NCBI RefSeq assembly: GCF_003259375.1
Contig: NZ_QLLN01000001.1
Span: forward strand, 349,360-413,359
Reading direction: 5' to 3'
Source: Arenibacter echinorum
Lineage (GTDB): Bacteria > Bacteroidota > Bacteroidia > Flavobacteriales > Flavobacteriaceae
Length of the DNA stretch: 64,000 bases
The translations under genes and the position numbers were made by a program. The notes under the pieces are model-generated. The model ran no database searches and had not been told where the DNA came from. It saw only the letters and a list, made by a program, of their open reading frames with translations. Numbering within the stretch: the stretch's first letter is position 1; every line of letters begins with the position of its first letter. This document shows positions 1-8,789 of this stretch, one piece after another.

Positions 1-1049
1 TTCATTATTTTGGAGAGGAATTCGACGAAATAAACGGCGACGGTGCCGATATGGATGACAATACCCGTAACCCCAAGGAAAAGCAAGAGGCCAAGGACGA
101 TGTGGTTAAGCTGATCAATGTAGTAATTGGGACTAGCGAGAAATTTAAGTCCAAAGAGGTTGTAAGGGCACTGACGGGAAAGGTCAACGCCTTGATATCT
201 TCCCACAAAACTGACGAAAAGGATTTTTTTGGTATTGGAAAAGATAAAGATAAAGGCTATTGGATGGCCTTGATACGTCAAACCCTGGTAGCCGGACTGC
301 TGAAAAAGGAGATTGAGCAGTATGGTATACTACATGTAACTCCTTCAGGAAAGGAATTTGTAAAGAATCCAACATCATTTATGATGACCATGGATCACGT
401 CTACAATAAGGCGGCAGATGATGCTATTGTAAGTGCTGCCAAATCTGCTGGTGGAGTTGCCGATGGTAATCTTTTGAGAATTTTAAAGGATTTAAGAAAA
501 AAAGAGGCCCATAAATTGGGTGTTCCGCCTTTTGTTGTGTTTCAAGATCCTTCTCTGGAGGATATGGCCCTTAAATATCCGATATCCTTGGATGAATTGG
601 TCAATATCTATGGAGTTGGGGAAGGTAAGGCCAAAAAATACGGGAAGCCCTTTGTAGATCAGATTGCTGCCTATGTGGAGGATAACAACATTTTAAGGCC
701 CGATGATCTGATCGTAAAAAGTACTGGTGCCAATTCTTCCCTTAAGCTTTATATCATTCAAAACGTAGATAGAAAATTGCCCTTGGATGATATCGCTTCT
801 GCCAAGGGATTGGAACTTAACGAATTGATCAAGGAGATGGAACAAATTGTCTTTAGTGGTACCAAATTGAATATCGCCTATTGGATCGATGAGATTTTGG
901 ATGAAGAACAGCAGGAGGAAATCCATGATTACTTCTTGGAAGCCAATACGGACGATCTTGAAGTGGCCTTAAAGGAATTTGATGGAGAATATGAGGATGA
1001 AGAGCTTAGGTTATATAGATTGAAGTTTATAAGTGAGGTGGCCAACTAA
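1..1049 (+). CDS. recQ: ATP-dependent DNA helicase RecQ, C-terminal part (5' end outside window)
   Basis: The reading frame is already open at base 3, so the gene starts upstream of the window; 348 residues are visible. They begin with HYFGEEFDE, the end of the RecQ zinc-binding segment, then a winged-helix RQC domain (around GYWMALIRQTLVAGLL), an HRDC domain (LRKKEAHKLGVPPFVVFQ ... VYGVGEGKAKKYG-like region) and a C-terminal helix-turn-helix extension. The family unwinds DNA 3'-5' in recombination and repair. The usual four-cysteine zinc cluster is not seen: the visible part has no cysteine at all, and DMDDN stands where CxxC would be expected. The helicase core itself lies outside the window, so the name rests on the C-terminal domains. 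Confidence 0.9.
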   Translation, partial: HYFGEEFDEINGDGADMDDNTRNPKEKQEAKDDVVKLINVVIGTSEKFKSKEVVRALTGKVNALISSHKTDEKDFFGIGKDKDKGYWMALIRQTLVAGLLKKEIEQYGILHVTPSGKEFVKNPTSFMMTMDHVYNKAADDAIVSAAKSAGGVADGNLLRILKDLRKKEAHKLGVPPFVVFQDPSLEDMALKYPISLDELVNIYGVGEGKAKKYGKPFVDQIAAYVEDNNILRPDDLIVKSTGANSSLKLYIIQNVDRKLPLDDIASAKGLELNELIKEMEQIVFSGTKLNIAYWIDEILDEEQQEEIHDYFLEANTDDLEVALKEFDGEYEDEELRLYRLKFISEVAN

Positions 1050-1077
1050 CCGATTAGTGCTTGGTTTCAACCAAAAA

Positions 1078-1100
1078 GCAGCCATACTTATGATGGCTGC
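1078..1100 (+). terminator. Hairpin after recQ, weak terminator candidate
   Basis: An 8-bp perfect stem (GCAGCCAT / ATGGCTGC) with a 7-nt loop lies 28 nt after the recQ stop. It lacks a clear T-tract on either side, so it may be only an mRNA 3' stabiliser. Confidence 0.4.
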
Positions 1101-1162
1101 ATTATGATTTGAGGTATTTCTTTAAATAATATTTTCTAGTTTATAGGTTGTGCGGGGTTTAT

Positions 1163-2221
1163 TTATCGGACCGCCTTTTCCAATATTTGCAGTGTCATTT
1201 TCTTGGTATCCAATTGGGCATTAATTCCTAAAGGGAGCGTAAAGTTGTTTTCTATATGGCCAAATGTCATACCGTAAACAGCGGGTATTCCCAAGGGTTT
1301 TATTCTGTCCAGTATCACTTCCTTAAGAGTAAACGATTTAGGGTCCGGAACACTGTCGCACCCTTTAAAAACCCCTAAAGCAATTCCTGCCGCTTTATTA
1401 AAAGTTGGGCCCTGCATCAATTGGGTCAGCATCCTGTCTATACGATAGGGGGCTTCTTCAATATCTTCAAGAAAGACTATGGCATCCGTAAAATCAATTT
1501 CATGGGGAGTTCCTATTAGGGCATTTACCAAAGTTAAACTACCTCCTACCAACTTTCCTGTTACAACTCCTGGGTTAATGCAATATCGATCATATTCAGG
1601 CTTGCTATATTCCTCTAGATCTGTTATTTCAACATTTTTTATAACAGGCGGTAATCCTGTGGATTTCATTACCACATTTTGCAGTTGCTCAATACTATAA
1701 GGGTCATTGATGGTGCTTCCTACGGGCCCGTGAAACGTGATTAGGCCAGTTTCCTGGTATATGCCATTTAATAGAGCCGTAATGTCACTAAAACCAATTA
1801 AAGCTTTTGGGTTTTTTCTAATAAGCTCATAATCTATCAAATGCATAATCCTGGTACATCCGTATCCACCACGTGCGCAAAGAATACCATCTACTTTTTT
1901 ATTGGCAAACATTTCGTTCAGATCAGCAACCCTTTCCGAATCCGTATTGCTAAAATAGCCATGGTTACCGTGTATGCGATCTGTATGGTAGGGTATAAAT
2001 CCCATTTTTTCCAATGTTTCTTTGGCTTCTATCAAAACCTCGGGTTTTATGGCATAACCAGGTGCAATAAGACCAATAGTATCACCTTTTTTTAATGCTC
2101 TTGGCTTTATGGTTGTAAGTGCCGATATTTTTTCGTTCGGATTGGCAAATATTGTTGATGGTATTAGGGCGGCCACCCCTGCCCCTAGGGCTGTTTTAAA
2201 GAACTGTCTCCTTTTTTTCAT
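1163..2221 (-). CDS. LD-carboxypeptidase (peptidase S66 family), exported
   Basis: This 352-residue protein matches the S66 muramoyltetrapeptide carboxypeptidases, which cut the terminal D-alanine from the tetrapeptide stem during peptidoglycan recycling. Visible family marks are the nucleophile motif GFSDIT, the acidic segment FLEDIEEAPYRIDRM and the His segment YGMTFGHIENN, giving the expected Ser-Glu-His triad in order. The N-terminus MKKRRQFFKTALGAGVAAL looks like a Tat signal (KRRxFF plus a hydrophobic stretch), so the enzyme probably acts in the periplasm, whereas E. coli LdcA is cytoplasmic. It is preceded on its strand by the CarboxypepD_reg gene and a terminator, so it is likely transcribed alone. 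Specific substrate is inferred from the family only. Confidence 0.88.
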   Translation of the reverse strand: MKKRRQFFKTALGAGVAALIPSTIFANPNEKISALTTIKPRALKKGDTIGLIAPGYAIKPEVLIEAKETLEKMGFIPYHTDRIHGNHGYFSNTDSERVADLNEMFANKKVDGILCARGGYGCTRIMHLIDYELIRKNPKALIGFSDITALLNGIYQETGLITFHGPVGSTINDPYSIEQLQNVVMKSTGLPPVIKNVEITDLEEYSKPEYDRYCINPGVVTGKLVGGSLTLVNALIGTPHEIDFTDAIVFLEDIEEAPYRIDRMLTQLMQGPTFNKAAGIALGVFKGCDSVPDPKSFTLKEVILDRIKPLGIPAVYGMTFGHIENNFTLPLGINAQLDTKKMTLQILEKAVR

Positions 2222-2262
2222 TAATCTTGTTTTCTAACATCTAAATATATAAAAAATCGCAT

Positions 2263-2294
2263 AAAAAAAAGTCCGTCATGTTTATGACGGACTT
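2263..2294 (-). terminator. Intrinsic terminator of the CarboxypepD_reg gene
   Basis: An 11-bp perfect stem (AAGTCCGTCAT / ATGACGGACTT) with a GTTT loop lies just past the stop of the minus-strand gene at 2316. An eight-A run on the plus strand gives the minus-strand RNA a U-tract. Confidence 0.85.
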
Positions 2295-2315
2295 GAATGT
2301 TAAAAAATAATAATT

Positions 2316-3653
2316 CTACATTCCCAAGGAGGAAGAGTCCTCTTTGGATTTGGACCTTCTTAATTGCCTTTGTATTTTCTTAATTGCAGATTCTATAGAT
2401 TTTTCGGGTTCAATGATATTATACTCGCCCCAAAAATCCGGATCTGAAAATCCTATTGCCTCATCTTCCAAAATTATGGAAGATTTAATTCGATCTTTAA
2501 ATTTGGGTGATTCTCCTGTGGTATTCTTCTCCCAGTCGGTAATGGCCATTTCGCAGGTCATACTATATACCGAATTGAAAAGTCGATCGTCCCAATTTAT
2601 TTTGAATTCCAATAGGACATTGCTGTACCCATAATACCATTTTCCGTTCTTTTCCCTGTAATCCACACGGTAGGCAATATCCGTTGGCCAAACATTGGCA
2701 TGGGCAGGCTTTTTGCGCACGAACATTTTGGCGGCCTTTTCCCGATCCGTAATGTTCAGGGAATAGATGGCGCTGGTCAGAATTTTTTTATCGGCATCTA
2801 TATACAGCTTACCTTGGTACAAGGGGTCTATAATAGTTTCCTTTTGTTTGAAATTGATTACGAAGATGAGTTTGTCGTTAACTTTGGTGGAATTTTCAAA
2901 ACTAAAGTTATAATCATCAAACGTTTCTTCCGTAAAGATATATTGTGGGTATTTGATCATGTCCACAAAGAGGGTATTAAAAGGCCCTCCTTGCAATTTA
3001 ATGGCCAAGGTGTCCAGTTTATCATAATCGGTGCTCTTTCTTGCCTTATAAAGCTGTAATGCATCCCTCCGATCGGAATTGTAGGGAGATTTGTAAATAT
3101 TGACTACTGCTTCTGACAAGGATACGTTTTTCCTTCTTTTTTTAATGGTTTCCCTATAAAAGGCTGTCATTAAGGTGGGGTCGTCAAAATAATTATCACC
3201 CCTTCGGAGCAATGTTTCCTTAACTAGTTCTTTTGCGTCTTTCGGAACGGCAAGGCTCACTTCGGACAATTCCGTAAAGCTTACCTCAAGAGCAATTTCA
3301 TTTTTATTTTCCTGTAACTGGCTTAATGGGATTGTTCTGGTCTTATATCCTAAAAAGGAAACGATAACCTGTCCCTCGCTCATATCTTTGGGAACTTTCA
3401 AGGAAAAGTAACCCTCTGTATTACTGACAGTACTAATATTCGTATTTTCAATGGAAAGAGTGGCAAATACCAATGGATTATTGGTTTCGCTATCTATAAT
3501 TCTACCTTGATATTGGTTAAATGAATTTTCTTGTTCCTGCATATCTTGGTACAGGAAGGCCGCCGAAACGGAGGGCGTTACCCCAAAGAACAACAAAATG
3601 GTTATTGCAGCTATAAGGGGGTTTTTTCTAAAAGGATTTTTTTTGAGTTTCAT
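2316..3653 (-). CDS. Exported CarboxypepD_reg-like domain protein of unknown function
   Basis: The 445-residue product has a basic N-terminus and hydrophobic signal segment (about residues 13-33), then a CarboxypepD_reg-like beta-sandwich domain at about 49-115 (GRIIDSETNNPLVFATL, NTEGYFSLKVP, VSFLGYK), as found at the N-terminus of TonB-dependent receptors. The remaining ~320 residues are hydrophilic and resemble the non-barrel region of Bacteroidota DUF5686-type proteins, but no beta-barrel or plug is evident. It is too short for a TonB receptor. Probable location is the periplasm or outer membrane. A strong terminator follows it. No function is claimed. Confidence 0.75.
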   Translation of the reverse strand: MKLKKNPFRKNPLIAAITILLFFGVTPSVSAAFLYQDMQEQENSFNQYQGRIIDSETNNPLVFATLSIENTNISTVSNTEGYFSLKVPKDMSEGQVIVSFLGYKTRTIPLSQLQENKNEIALEVSFTELSEVSLAVPKDAKELVKETLLRRGDNYFDDPTLMTAFYRETIKKRRKNVSLSEAVVNIYKSPYNSDRRDALQLYKARKSTDYDKLDTLAIKLQGGPFNTLFVDMIKYPQYIFTEETFDDYNFSFENSTKVNDKLIFVINFKQKETIIDPLYQGKLYIDADKKILTSAIYSLNITDREKAAKMFVRKKPAHANVWPTDIAYRVDYREKNGKWYYGYSNVLLEFKINWDDRLFNSVYSMTCEMAITDWEKNTTGESPKFKDRIKSSIILEDEAIGFSDPDFWGEYNIIEPEKSIESAIKKIQRQLRRSKSKEDSSSLGM

Positions 3654-4095
3654 CTGTTTAAATTTTATTGTTCCAATCGCTCAGAGGTATTCGCAATAAA
3701 TCTAAATAGTAGTTGGTGTAGGTAATTCAAGCTAAGCATTCAAAGCTTATATCAATGAACGATTGTCTTCCTAAGTTAGTGATTTTTAATGAAATACCCT
3801 ATTAAAAATTTGTTTAATTTTTTGGAGGCCTAGGACGGTTAAGCCCCCGCTACTGGAGCCTTGTTTTCCGGTCGATAAATTAAGGTGGCTTGTTCTAAAG
3901 CCAGTGTAGCTGGGCAAACAGCAATGTGTACGGTTCGCAGCCCAACTGTTGTTGATACTTTAGGGAAACAGCAATTTCTAAGAGCTTTTGCCACAGTGAT
4001 TCCCCTACAACGATTTTGGTCCTACCCAAGACATTGGTCCTTTATGAGGCAATGGCATCCGGTAAGGTTTAAAAAGTTTGCTATATTGGTTTAAT
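3654..4095. other. 442-bp intergenic stretch with an unexplained GC-rich core
   Basis: The first ~180 bp are AT-rich spacer upstream of the minus-strand gene ending at 3653. From about 3831 to 4080 GC rises to roughly 42-50%, well above the flanking spacer. A 69-codon plus-strand frame (3885-4094) and a ~60-codon minus-strand frame both stay open there, but neither has a recognisable product or start signal. It may be a decayed gene or a structured RNA; I cannot say which. Confidence 0.5.
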
Positions 4096-5631
4096 TCAGT
4101 TCTTTCTGCGCACCTCAAAAATATCCGTTCTTCTATCCTTTAGGTTTCTAACGCTACCAAATTGGTTTAGTTCCCTCAGTAGATCTATATCCAGGTCAAC
4201 GATCAGAATCATTTCGGTATTTGGTGTGGCTTCGGCCTTTATCCCATTGGCTGGAAAAGCAAAATCACAGGGGGTAAATACCATGGATTGGGCATATTGA
4301 ATGTCCATATTATGTACCTTGGGCAAGTTGCCCACGCTTCCTGCAATAGCTACATAACATTCATTTTCAATGGCCCTGGCCTGTGAACAATTTCTGACCC
4401 TGGAAAAGCCATTTTGGGTATCGGTTAGGTAGGGAACAAATAGAATATCCATTCCTTCATCTGCCAATAACCTACTCAATTCCGGAAATTCGGAATCGTA
4501 GCAGATCAGGACACCTATCTTTCCGCAATCCGTGTCAAATACCTTTAGTTCGTTGCCTCCTTGCATGCCCCATACCTTTGCCTCGTCTGGAGTTACGTGG
4601 AGTTTTTCATATCGCTCCTTGGTACCATCTCTTTTACAGACGTAACCAACATTGTAAAGCCCTCCATCTATTATTTCTGGCATACTACCTGTAATAATAT
4701 TGATGTTATAGGAAATTGCAAATTCAGAAAATCGTTGTACGATAGTGGCCGTGTGTTGGGCTAACTCTCTAATAGCAGCAGACTCTGATAAATGATTGTT
4801 CTCTGCCATTAAGGGAGCATTAAAGAATTCAGGAAACAGGGCAAAGTCTGAGCGATACCCGGAAACGGCATCTATAAAATACTCTGCTTGTTGAAGTACA
4901 TCATCTAGATTTTTATAGGGTCGCATTTGCCATTGAATGAGCCCTACCCGTACTACCTTTTTTATGACGCTTGCCTTTATGTTCTTTTTTTCATAATAAA
5001 TGTTGTCCCACTCCAAAAGCACGGCGTAATCGTCCGAAGCTGAGTCACCTTCCAAATAGTTTTTTAGAATTTTACTGGGATGGAAATCGTTGGAAATCTG
5101 AAAATTAAGTACGGGGTCGTTTATTTCCTTTTGCTTTACTTTTTCTATATACTCCTTGGGCGTGATACTATCCATGTATTTATGATAGTTGGGAATTCTG
5201 CCGCCAAAGGCAACCCCTCGCAAGTTTAAGCGTTCACAAAGGTCTTTTCTGTAGTCGTATAACCTTCTGCCCAAACGCATTCCCCTATATTCCGGTTTTA
5301 TAAAAACATCGATACCATAAAGTACATCCCCATCCGGAGAATGGGTATTAAATGTATAATTGCCAGTAATCTGTTGGTAGGTGTGTTTGTCTTCAAATTT
5401 GCTATAATCCAAAATAATGGACAATGCACAGCCGGCTATATGGCCATTTACTTTTATAACTACTTGGCCCTCGGGAAATCTGTTTATCAGATTTTCTATT
5501 TGATGCTCCCGCCAGTAAGATTCGGGCATAGTGGTATAGGATTCAATCATAGCAGTTTTAAGCTCTTGATAGTCATCCACACCTAAGTACAATAACTCAA
5601 TATTTTCTATTTCTTCCATCTTCATGGTCAT
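4096..5631 (-). CDS. GNAT acetyltransferase fused to a carbon-nitrogen hydrolase
   Basis: The 511-residue protein joins two enzymes. Residues ~1-210 form a GNAT N-acetyltransferase (acetyl-CoA loop region GMRLGRRLYDYRKDLC). Residues ~225-505 form a nitrilase-superfamily amidohydrolase with the Glu-Lys-Cys triad visible as FPEFFNAP, YEKLHVTPDE and VLICYDSEFPE. This two-domain architecture is known from other bacteria and usually annotated as a bifunctional protein; the physiological amide and acyl acceptor are not known to me. The start has three close Met codons (residues 1, 3 and 5), so the true start may be 6-12 nt in. The gene ends near the GC-rich intergenic stretch and follows rluF on the same strand after a 37-nt gap, so the two may share a transcript. 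Confidence 0.85.
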   Translation of the reverse strand: MTMKMEEIENIELLYLGVDDYQELKTAMIESYTTMPESYWREHQIENLINRFPEGQVVIKVNGHIAGCALSIILDYSKFEDKHTYQQITGNYTFNTHSPDGDVLYGIDVFIKPEYRGMRLGRRLYDYRKDLCERLNLRGVAFGGRIPNYHKYMDSITPKEYIEKVKQKEINDPVLNFQISNDFHPSKILKNYLEGDSASDDYAVLLEWDNIYYEKKNIKASVIKKVVRVGLIQWQMRPYKNLDDVLQQAEYFIDAVSGYRSDFALFPEFFNAPLMAENNHLSESAAIRELAQHTATIVQRFSEFAISYNINIITGSMPEIIDGGLYNVGYVCKRDGTKERYEKLHVTPDEAKVWGMQGGNELKVFDTDCGKIGVLICYDSEFPELSRLLADEGMDILFVPYLTDTQNGFSRVRNCSQARAIENECYVAIAGSVGNLPKVHNMDIQYAQSMVFTPCDFAFPANGIKAEATPNTEMILIVDLDIDLLRELNQFGSVRNLKDRRTDIFEVRRKN

Positions 5632-5668
5632 ACTATTAAAATTAAATTAGGGGGTAGTTGTTTTGTTA

Positions 5669-6403
5669 TTACTTGTGATGGGTCTTTGTGGAATCGGAAA
5701 TCATTTCATTGATTTCACTTAATTCCTTTTCGGATAAATATCGCCATTTTCCAACGGGAACGTCCAACTGAATATTCATGATCCTAATACGTTTTAAGGC
5801 GGTTACATTGTAGCCCAGATACTCGCACATTCGCCTTATCTGACGGTTAAGCCCCTGAGTTAGAATGATCCTGAATTGAAACTTATCTATTTGCTCAATT
5901 TCACATTTACGGGTTACCCTATCCAAGATGGGAACCCCATTGGCCATTTTTTCTAGGAAAGCCTTGGTAATGGGCCTATCAACGGTAACTATATATTCTT
6001 TCTGGTGTTTATTTCTGGCCCGTAAAATCTTATTTACAATATCTCCATCATTGGTCAATAGAATTAATCCTTCACTGGGTTTGTCCAACCTTCCAATTGG
6101 GAATATTCTGCTTGGGTAATTGATGAAGTCGATAATATTGTCCTTTTCCACCCTGGTGTCGGTTGTACAAACAATGCCAATAGGTTTGTTAAAGGCAATG
6201 TATACTGGCTTTTCTTGAGGTTCGGAAATAAGTTCTCCATCTACGCGTACCTCGTCGTCCAGGGTAATTTTGGTGCCCATTTCGGGAACTTTTCCGTTAA
6301 TGGTTACCCTTCCCTGGTCAATAAGTTTGTCCGCGGCCCTTCGCGAACAATACCCCATTTCGCTTAAAAACTTGTTTATTCGGGTGGCTTCCTTCTCTTT
6401 CAT
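5669..6403 (-). CDS. rluF: 23S rRNA pseudouridine synthase, RluF type
   Basis: The 244-residue protein has an N-terminal S4 RNA-binding domain (ATRINKFLSEMGYCSRRAAD) and a RsuA/RluF-type synthase domain with the catalytic aspartate motif GRLDKPSEGLILLTNDGD. The RNA-contacting segment GLNRQIRRMCEYLG and the phrase KEYIVTVDRPIT match RluF more than RluB or RsuA. RluF isomerises a uridine in helix 74 of 23S rRNA. A real Shine-Dalgarno (AAGGAG) sits before the ATG, which is uncommon in this window, and a 10-bp hairpin lies directly upstream of it. Confidence 0.9.
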   Translation of the reverse strand: MKEKEATRINKFLSEMGYCSRRAADKLIDQGRVTINGKVPEMGTKITLDDEVRVDGELISEPQEKPVYIAFNKPIGIVCTTDTRVEKDNIIDFINYPSRIFPIGRLDKPSEGLILLTNDGDIVNKILRARNKHQKEYIVTVDRPITKAFLEKMANGVPILDRVTRKCEIEQIDKFQFRIILTQGLNRQIRRMCEYLGYNVTALKRIRIMNIQLDVPVGKWRYLSEKELSEINEMISDSTKTHHK

Positions 6404-6413
6404 ACACGCTCCT

Positions 6414-6439
6414 TAAGTCCGATTTCCATATCGGATTTA
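6414..6439 (-). promoter_or_regulatory. Leader hairpin directly upstream of the rluF Shine-Dalgarno
   Basis: A 10-bp inverted repeat (TAAGTCCGAT / ATCGGATTTA, one G-U pair, 6-nt loop) lies 11-36 nt before the rluF start, next to AAGGAG. There is no U-tract, so it is a leader structure or operator rather than a terminator. Confidence 0.4.
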
Positions 6440-6533
6440 GGGGGGAAATATACTTAATTAAACGCTCATTATTGTTAACATTGGCACAAGATATTTCACC
6501 CCTAATTCTTCTGTAATAAATTTTGGCAAATAA

Positions 6534-8633
6534 TTATTTTTTTAGGGGATCTGCATTTTCCATATAAATTTCCTTTGCGAGTTCTTGGTTCAACTTTTTA
6601 AAGAACATCATTTCTGCATAGAATTGCCAATCAAAATTTATGGACTGATTGGCCAAATGTACATGATGGTCCTGATCTAAGATATAGTTATCCGGTTTGT
6701 TCAAAATACGCGTTTTACTGTAGACCATTTCCAATTCCTTTCTAAGGCTACCGAATTCTGACTCCAACTCCTTTAGTTTGGAAGCTGTAGCTATGATATC
6801 TTCCCTGCTATCCGCCATGTCGTAATCACGAAGAGCCAGTAGCATTTTTGGACTATAACCGGCCAATTTGTTTACCTGTTCATACACTTGTAGGTTGTGG
6901 TCGTTGCGCAGGGCAAGAGAACGGGCATTATCTATTTTCTGGGCTATACTATCGGTTTGGGATAAAGTTTGGGCAGCTGTCTTTAAACGCACTTCATTGG
7001 CCAAGCTCCATGCCCCTATATTGTCTTTGTCGGGAAAGTCAATAACGGCTTCTTCCAAGGGATCCGTCATCTTATGAAGAAAATTGCGCTGGTTCTTTTT
7101 AAGCAGTGCATTTTTCCAAAAGGCCACAGGGGATTCAAGTTCGGTAATAAAGGCCTTATTGTCATTGGCCATGGGGTATCCATATTCCCTTTGCCTATAG
7201 GCGCTCTTTATTTCCTCCTTACTTCGTTTGTCCCCTATCCAGGAATATTCGGCAAAGGCCAAAATACCTCTCATGTACAATTCAAAATGTGGTGAATCAT
7301 CATCCCATAGGGTCAACAACAAACCATTGAGGCCACTTTCTATGGAGCTAACCGCAAAAGAACGGATGTTTTCCATATTGCTCTCTTCCTGCGGCATCAA
7401 AACCCATCTGGTTTGGCCTGCCGTGGCACCCATAACCTCCATCCCGTGGTCTGTAAACCATTGCATGGCCTTGATATTTCCAAATGCTTGTGGCGAACTA
7501 TAGTTCCATCTCATATAGATACAATTCTTTGGGAAGATATCCAGAAACTCCAATAATTTGTGCTCGTTTTCCTTCCAGACCTGATCTACTTCTTCCTGTG
7601 TCATATCTTTTTTGAACATGGGGTCATAAACATCGGCCTGTTTTAAAGGCATATCATCCCAAAAAATTGGGGTCTTTCCATGTTCTTCTGCAAATTTGGC
7701 CACTTTGTCCAACCACAACAGCTGTAATTTCAAGGGCGATTCCTTGCTGCCCCGTCCAGTAGTGTGTACTTCGTCTCCCCCAACATGCAGGTATCTTCCG
7801 TAAGGAAAAGCCTCCATGGCGTCCAAATAAAGGTCAAATTGTACTTCATAAGTCTTGGGGTCTAGTGGATTAAAGGCCCAATCGCTTTCTCGGTTATCCC
7901 TGAGTTCCATATATTCCGGGTGTTTTAAAATAAACGAGGCATGGCCCAATCCTTGTACCAATGGACTTATTTCAATATGCCGCTCTTTGGCGTAATCGCT
8001 GATTTTTTTCCATTCCTCAATACTCAGGGCATCGGACGACGCAACTATGGGTTGACGTTTGAATTTTAATTTATCCTCAACTTCCAAAATAATACCGTTG
8101 ATTTTGTAGCTGGCAAACTTATCCAGCAGGTCATAATAGTATTCTGTTTTTTCCAAATGATGTTTTACATCCAAGTGGACGGAGCGGTAGGCTAATAAAG
8201 GATAATCCTTTATTTGGCATACTGGAAGGTTTACCTTTTGGTCTTTGGCGTCCACCATCAATTGTTCCAAGGTTTTAAACGCATAAAACAGCCCGGCCTC
8301 GTCTTTACCTTTGATAAGGATCTGTTCCTCGGCAATGGTCAGGGTGTAACCTTCCGCCGGTACGTCTAAATTGGAATCTATTTCATACATTAAAGTTGTC
8401 TTCCCTTGATTTTTATCCAGCGCTAAAATATCCAAGTCAATTATAGGTAGTACTTCTCCGTTTTTTGCTTCTGCTTTCAGGGTTCCATCATGAGAAATTG
8501 AACTAACCCCGGTAACTTCAATTTCTTGAGGTTGGGGTAGTAATTTAAAGTCGCCCATCTTATTTTCTTTGGGGGAACAAGAGAATAGCAAAATGGAGAT
8601 TGTCAATAGATAAATGCCTGTAATCTTTCTCAT
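6534..8633 (-). CDS. Glycoside hydrolase family 20 lipoprotein (beta-N-acetylhexosaminidase-like)
   Basis: The 699-residue protein starts with a lipoprotein signal; the hydrophobic run ends in LLFSC with Cys19. A GH20b-type alpha/beta domain spans about 28-140, followed by a (beta/alpha)8 domain. The catalytic pair appears as VGGDEVH with D287-E288. GH20 enzymes release terminal GlcNAc or GalNAc by substrate-assisted catalysis, here presumably at the cell surface on chitin- or glycan-derived oligosaccharides. The C-terminal ~200 residues are helical and of unknown role. A TAnnTTTG-type promoter box lies about 50 nt upstream. Substrate is inferred from the family only. Confidence 0.87.
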   Translation of the reverse strand: MRKITGIYLLTISILLFSCSPKENKMGDFKLLPQPQEIEVTGVSSISHDGTLKAEAKNGEVLPIIDLDILALDKNQGKTTLMYEIDSNLDVPAEGYTLTIAEEQILIKGKDEAGLFYAFKTLEQLMVDAKDQKVNLPVCQIKDYPLLAYRSVHLDVKHHLEKTEYYYDLLDKFASYKINGIILEVEDKLKFKRQPIVASSDALSIEEWKKISDYAKERHIEISPLVQGLGHASFILKHPEYMELRDNRESDWAFNPLDPKTYEVQFDLYLDAMEAFPYGRYLHVGGDEVHTTGRGSKESPLKLQLLWLDKVAKFAEEHGKTPIFWDDMPLKQADVYDPMFKKDMTQEEVDQVWKENEHKLLEFLDIFPKNCIYMRWNYSSPQAFGNIKAMQWFTDHGMEVMGATAGQTRWVLMPQEESNMENIRSFAVSSIESGLNGLLLTLWDDDSPHFELYMRGILAFAEYSWIGDKRSKEEIKSAYRQREYGYPMANDNKAFITELESPVAFWKNALLKKNQRNFLHKMTDPLEEAVIDFPDKDNIGAWSLANEVRLKTAAQTLSQTDSIAQKIDNARSLALRNDHNLQVYEQVNKLAGYSPKMLLALRDYDMADSREDIIATASKLKELESEFGSLRKELEMVYSKTRILNKPDNYILDQDHHVHLANQSINFDWQFYAEMMFFKKLNQELAKEIYMENADPLKK

Positions 8634-8683
8634 AAAATTTACAATTGGTAGTTAATTTCGGAACTAATTTGTTGATTAATTTG

Positions 8684-8691
8684 CAAAATTA
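8684..8691 (-). promoter_or_regulatory. -7 box (TAATTTTG) upstream of the GH20 gene
   Basis: On the minus strand the octamer TAATTTTG matches the Bacteroidota -7 consensus TAnnTTTG about 50 nt upstream of the ATG. No clear -33 TTTG was found. Confidence 0.45.
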
Positions 8692-8789
8692 TTGAATAAT
8701 ATTTAAACATGGAATCTTTCTCTAAAATTGCCTCAAAGCCTTCTGGAATGTTCATTCACATGGGCTCCAAAGCTCTATTCCTTAATTTT

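Noticed and set aside
3838-3946. Possible integron attC core sites (GTTAAGC and GCCCAAC)
   Set aside because: The two 7-mers are not complementary and are in the wrong order for attC; no integrase or cassette context.
3885-4094. 69-codon plus-strand frame in the GC-rich spacer
   Set aside because: Composition looks random (Trp/Arg/His-rich), no start signal, and an equally open frame exists on the other strand; recorded as an unexplained region instead.
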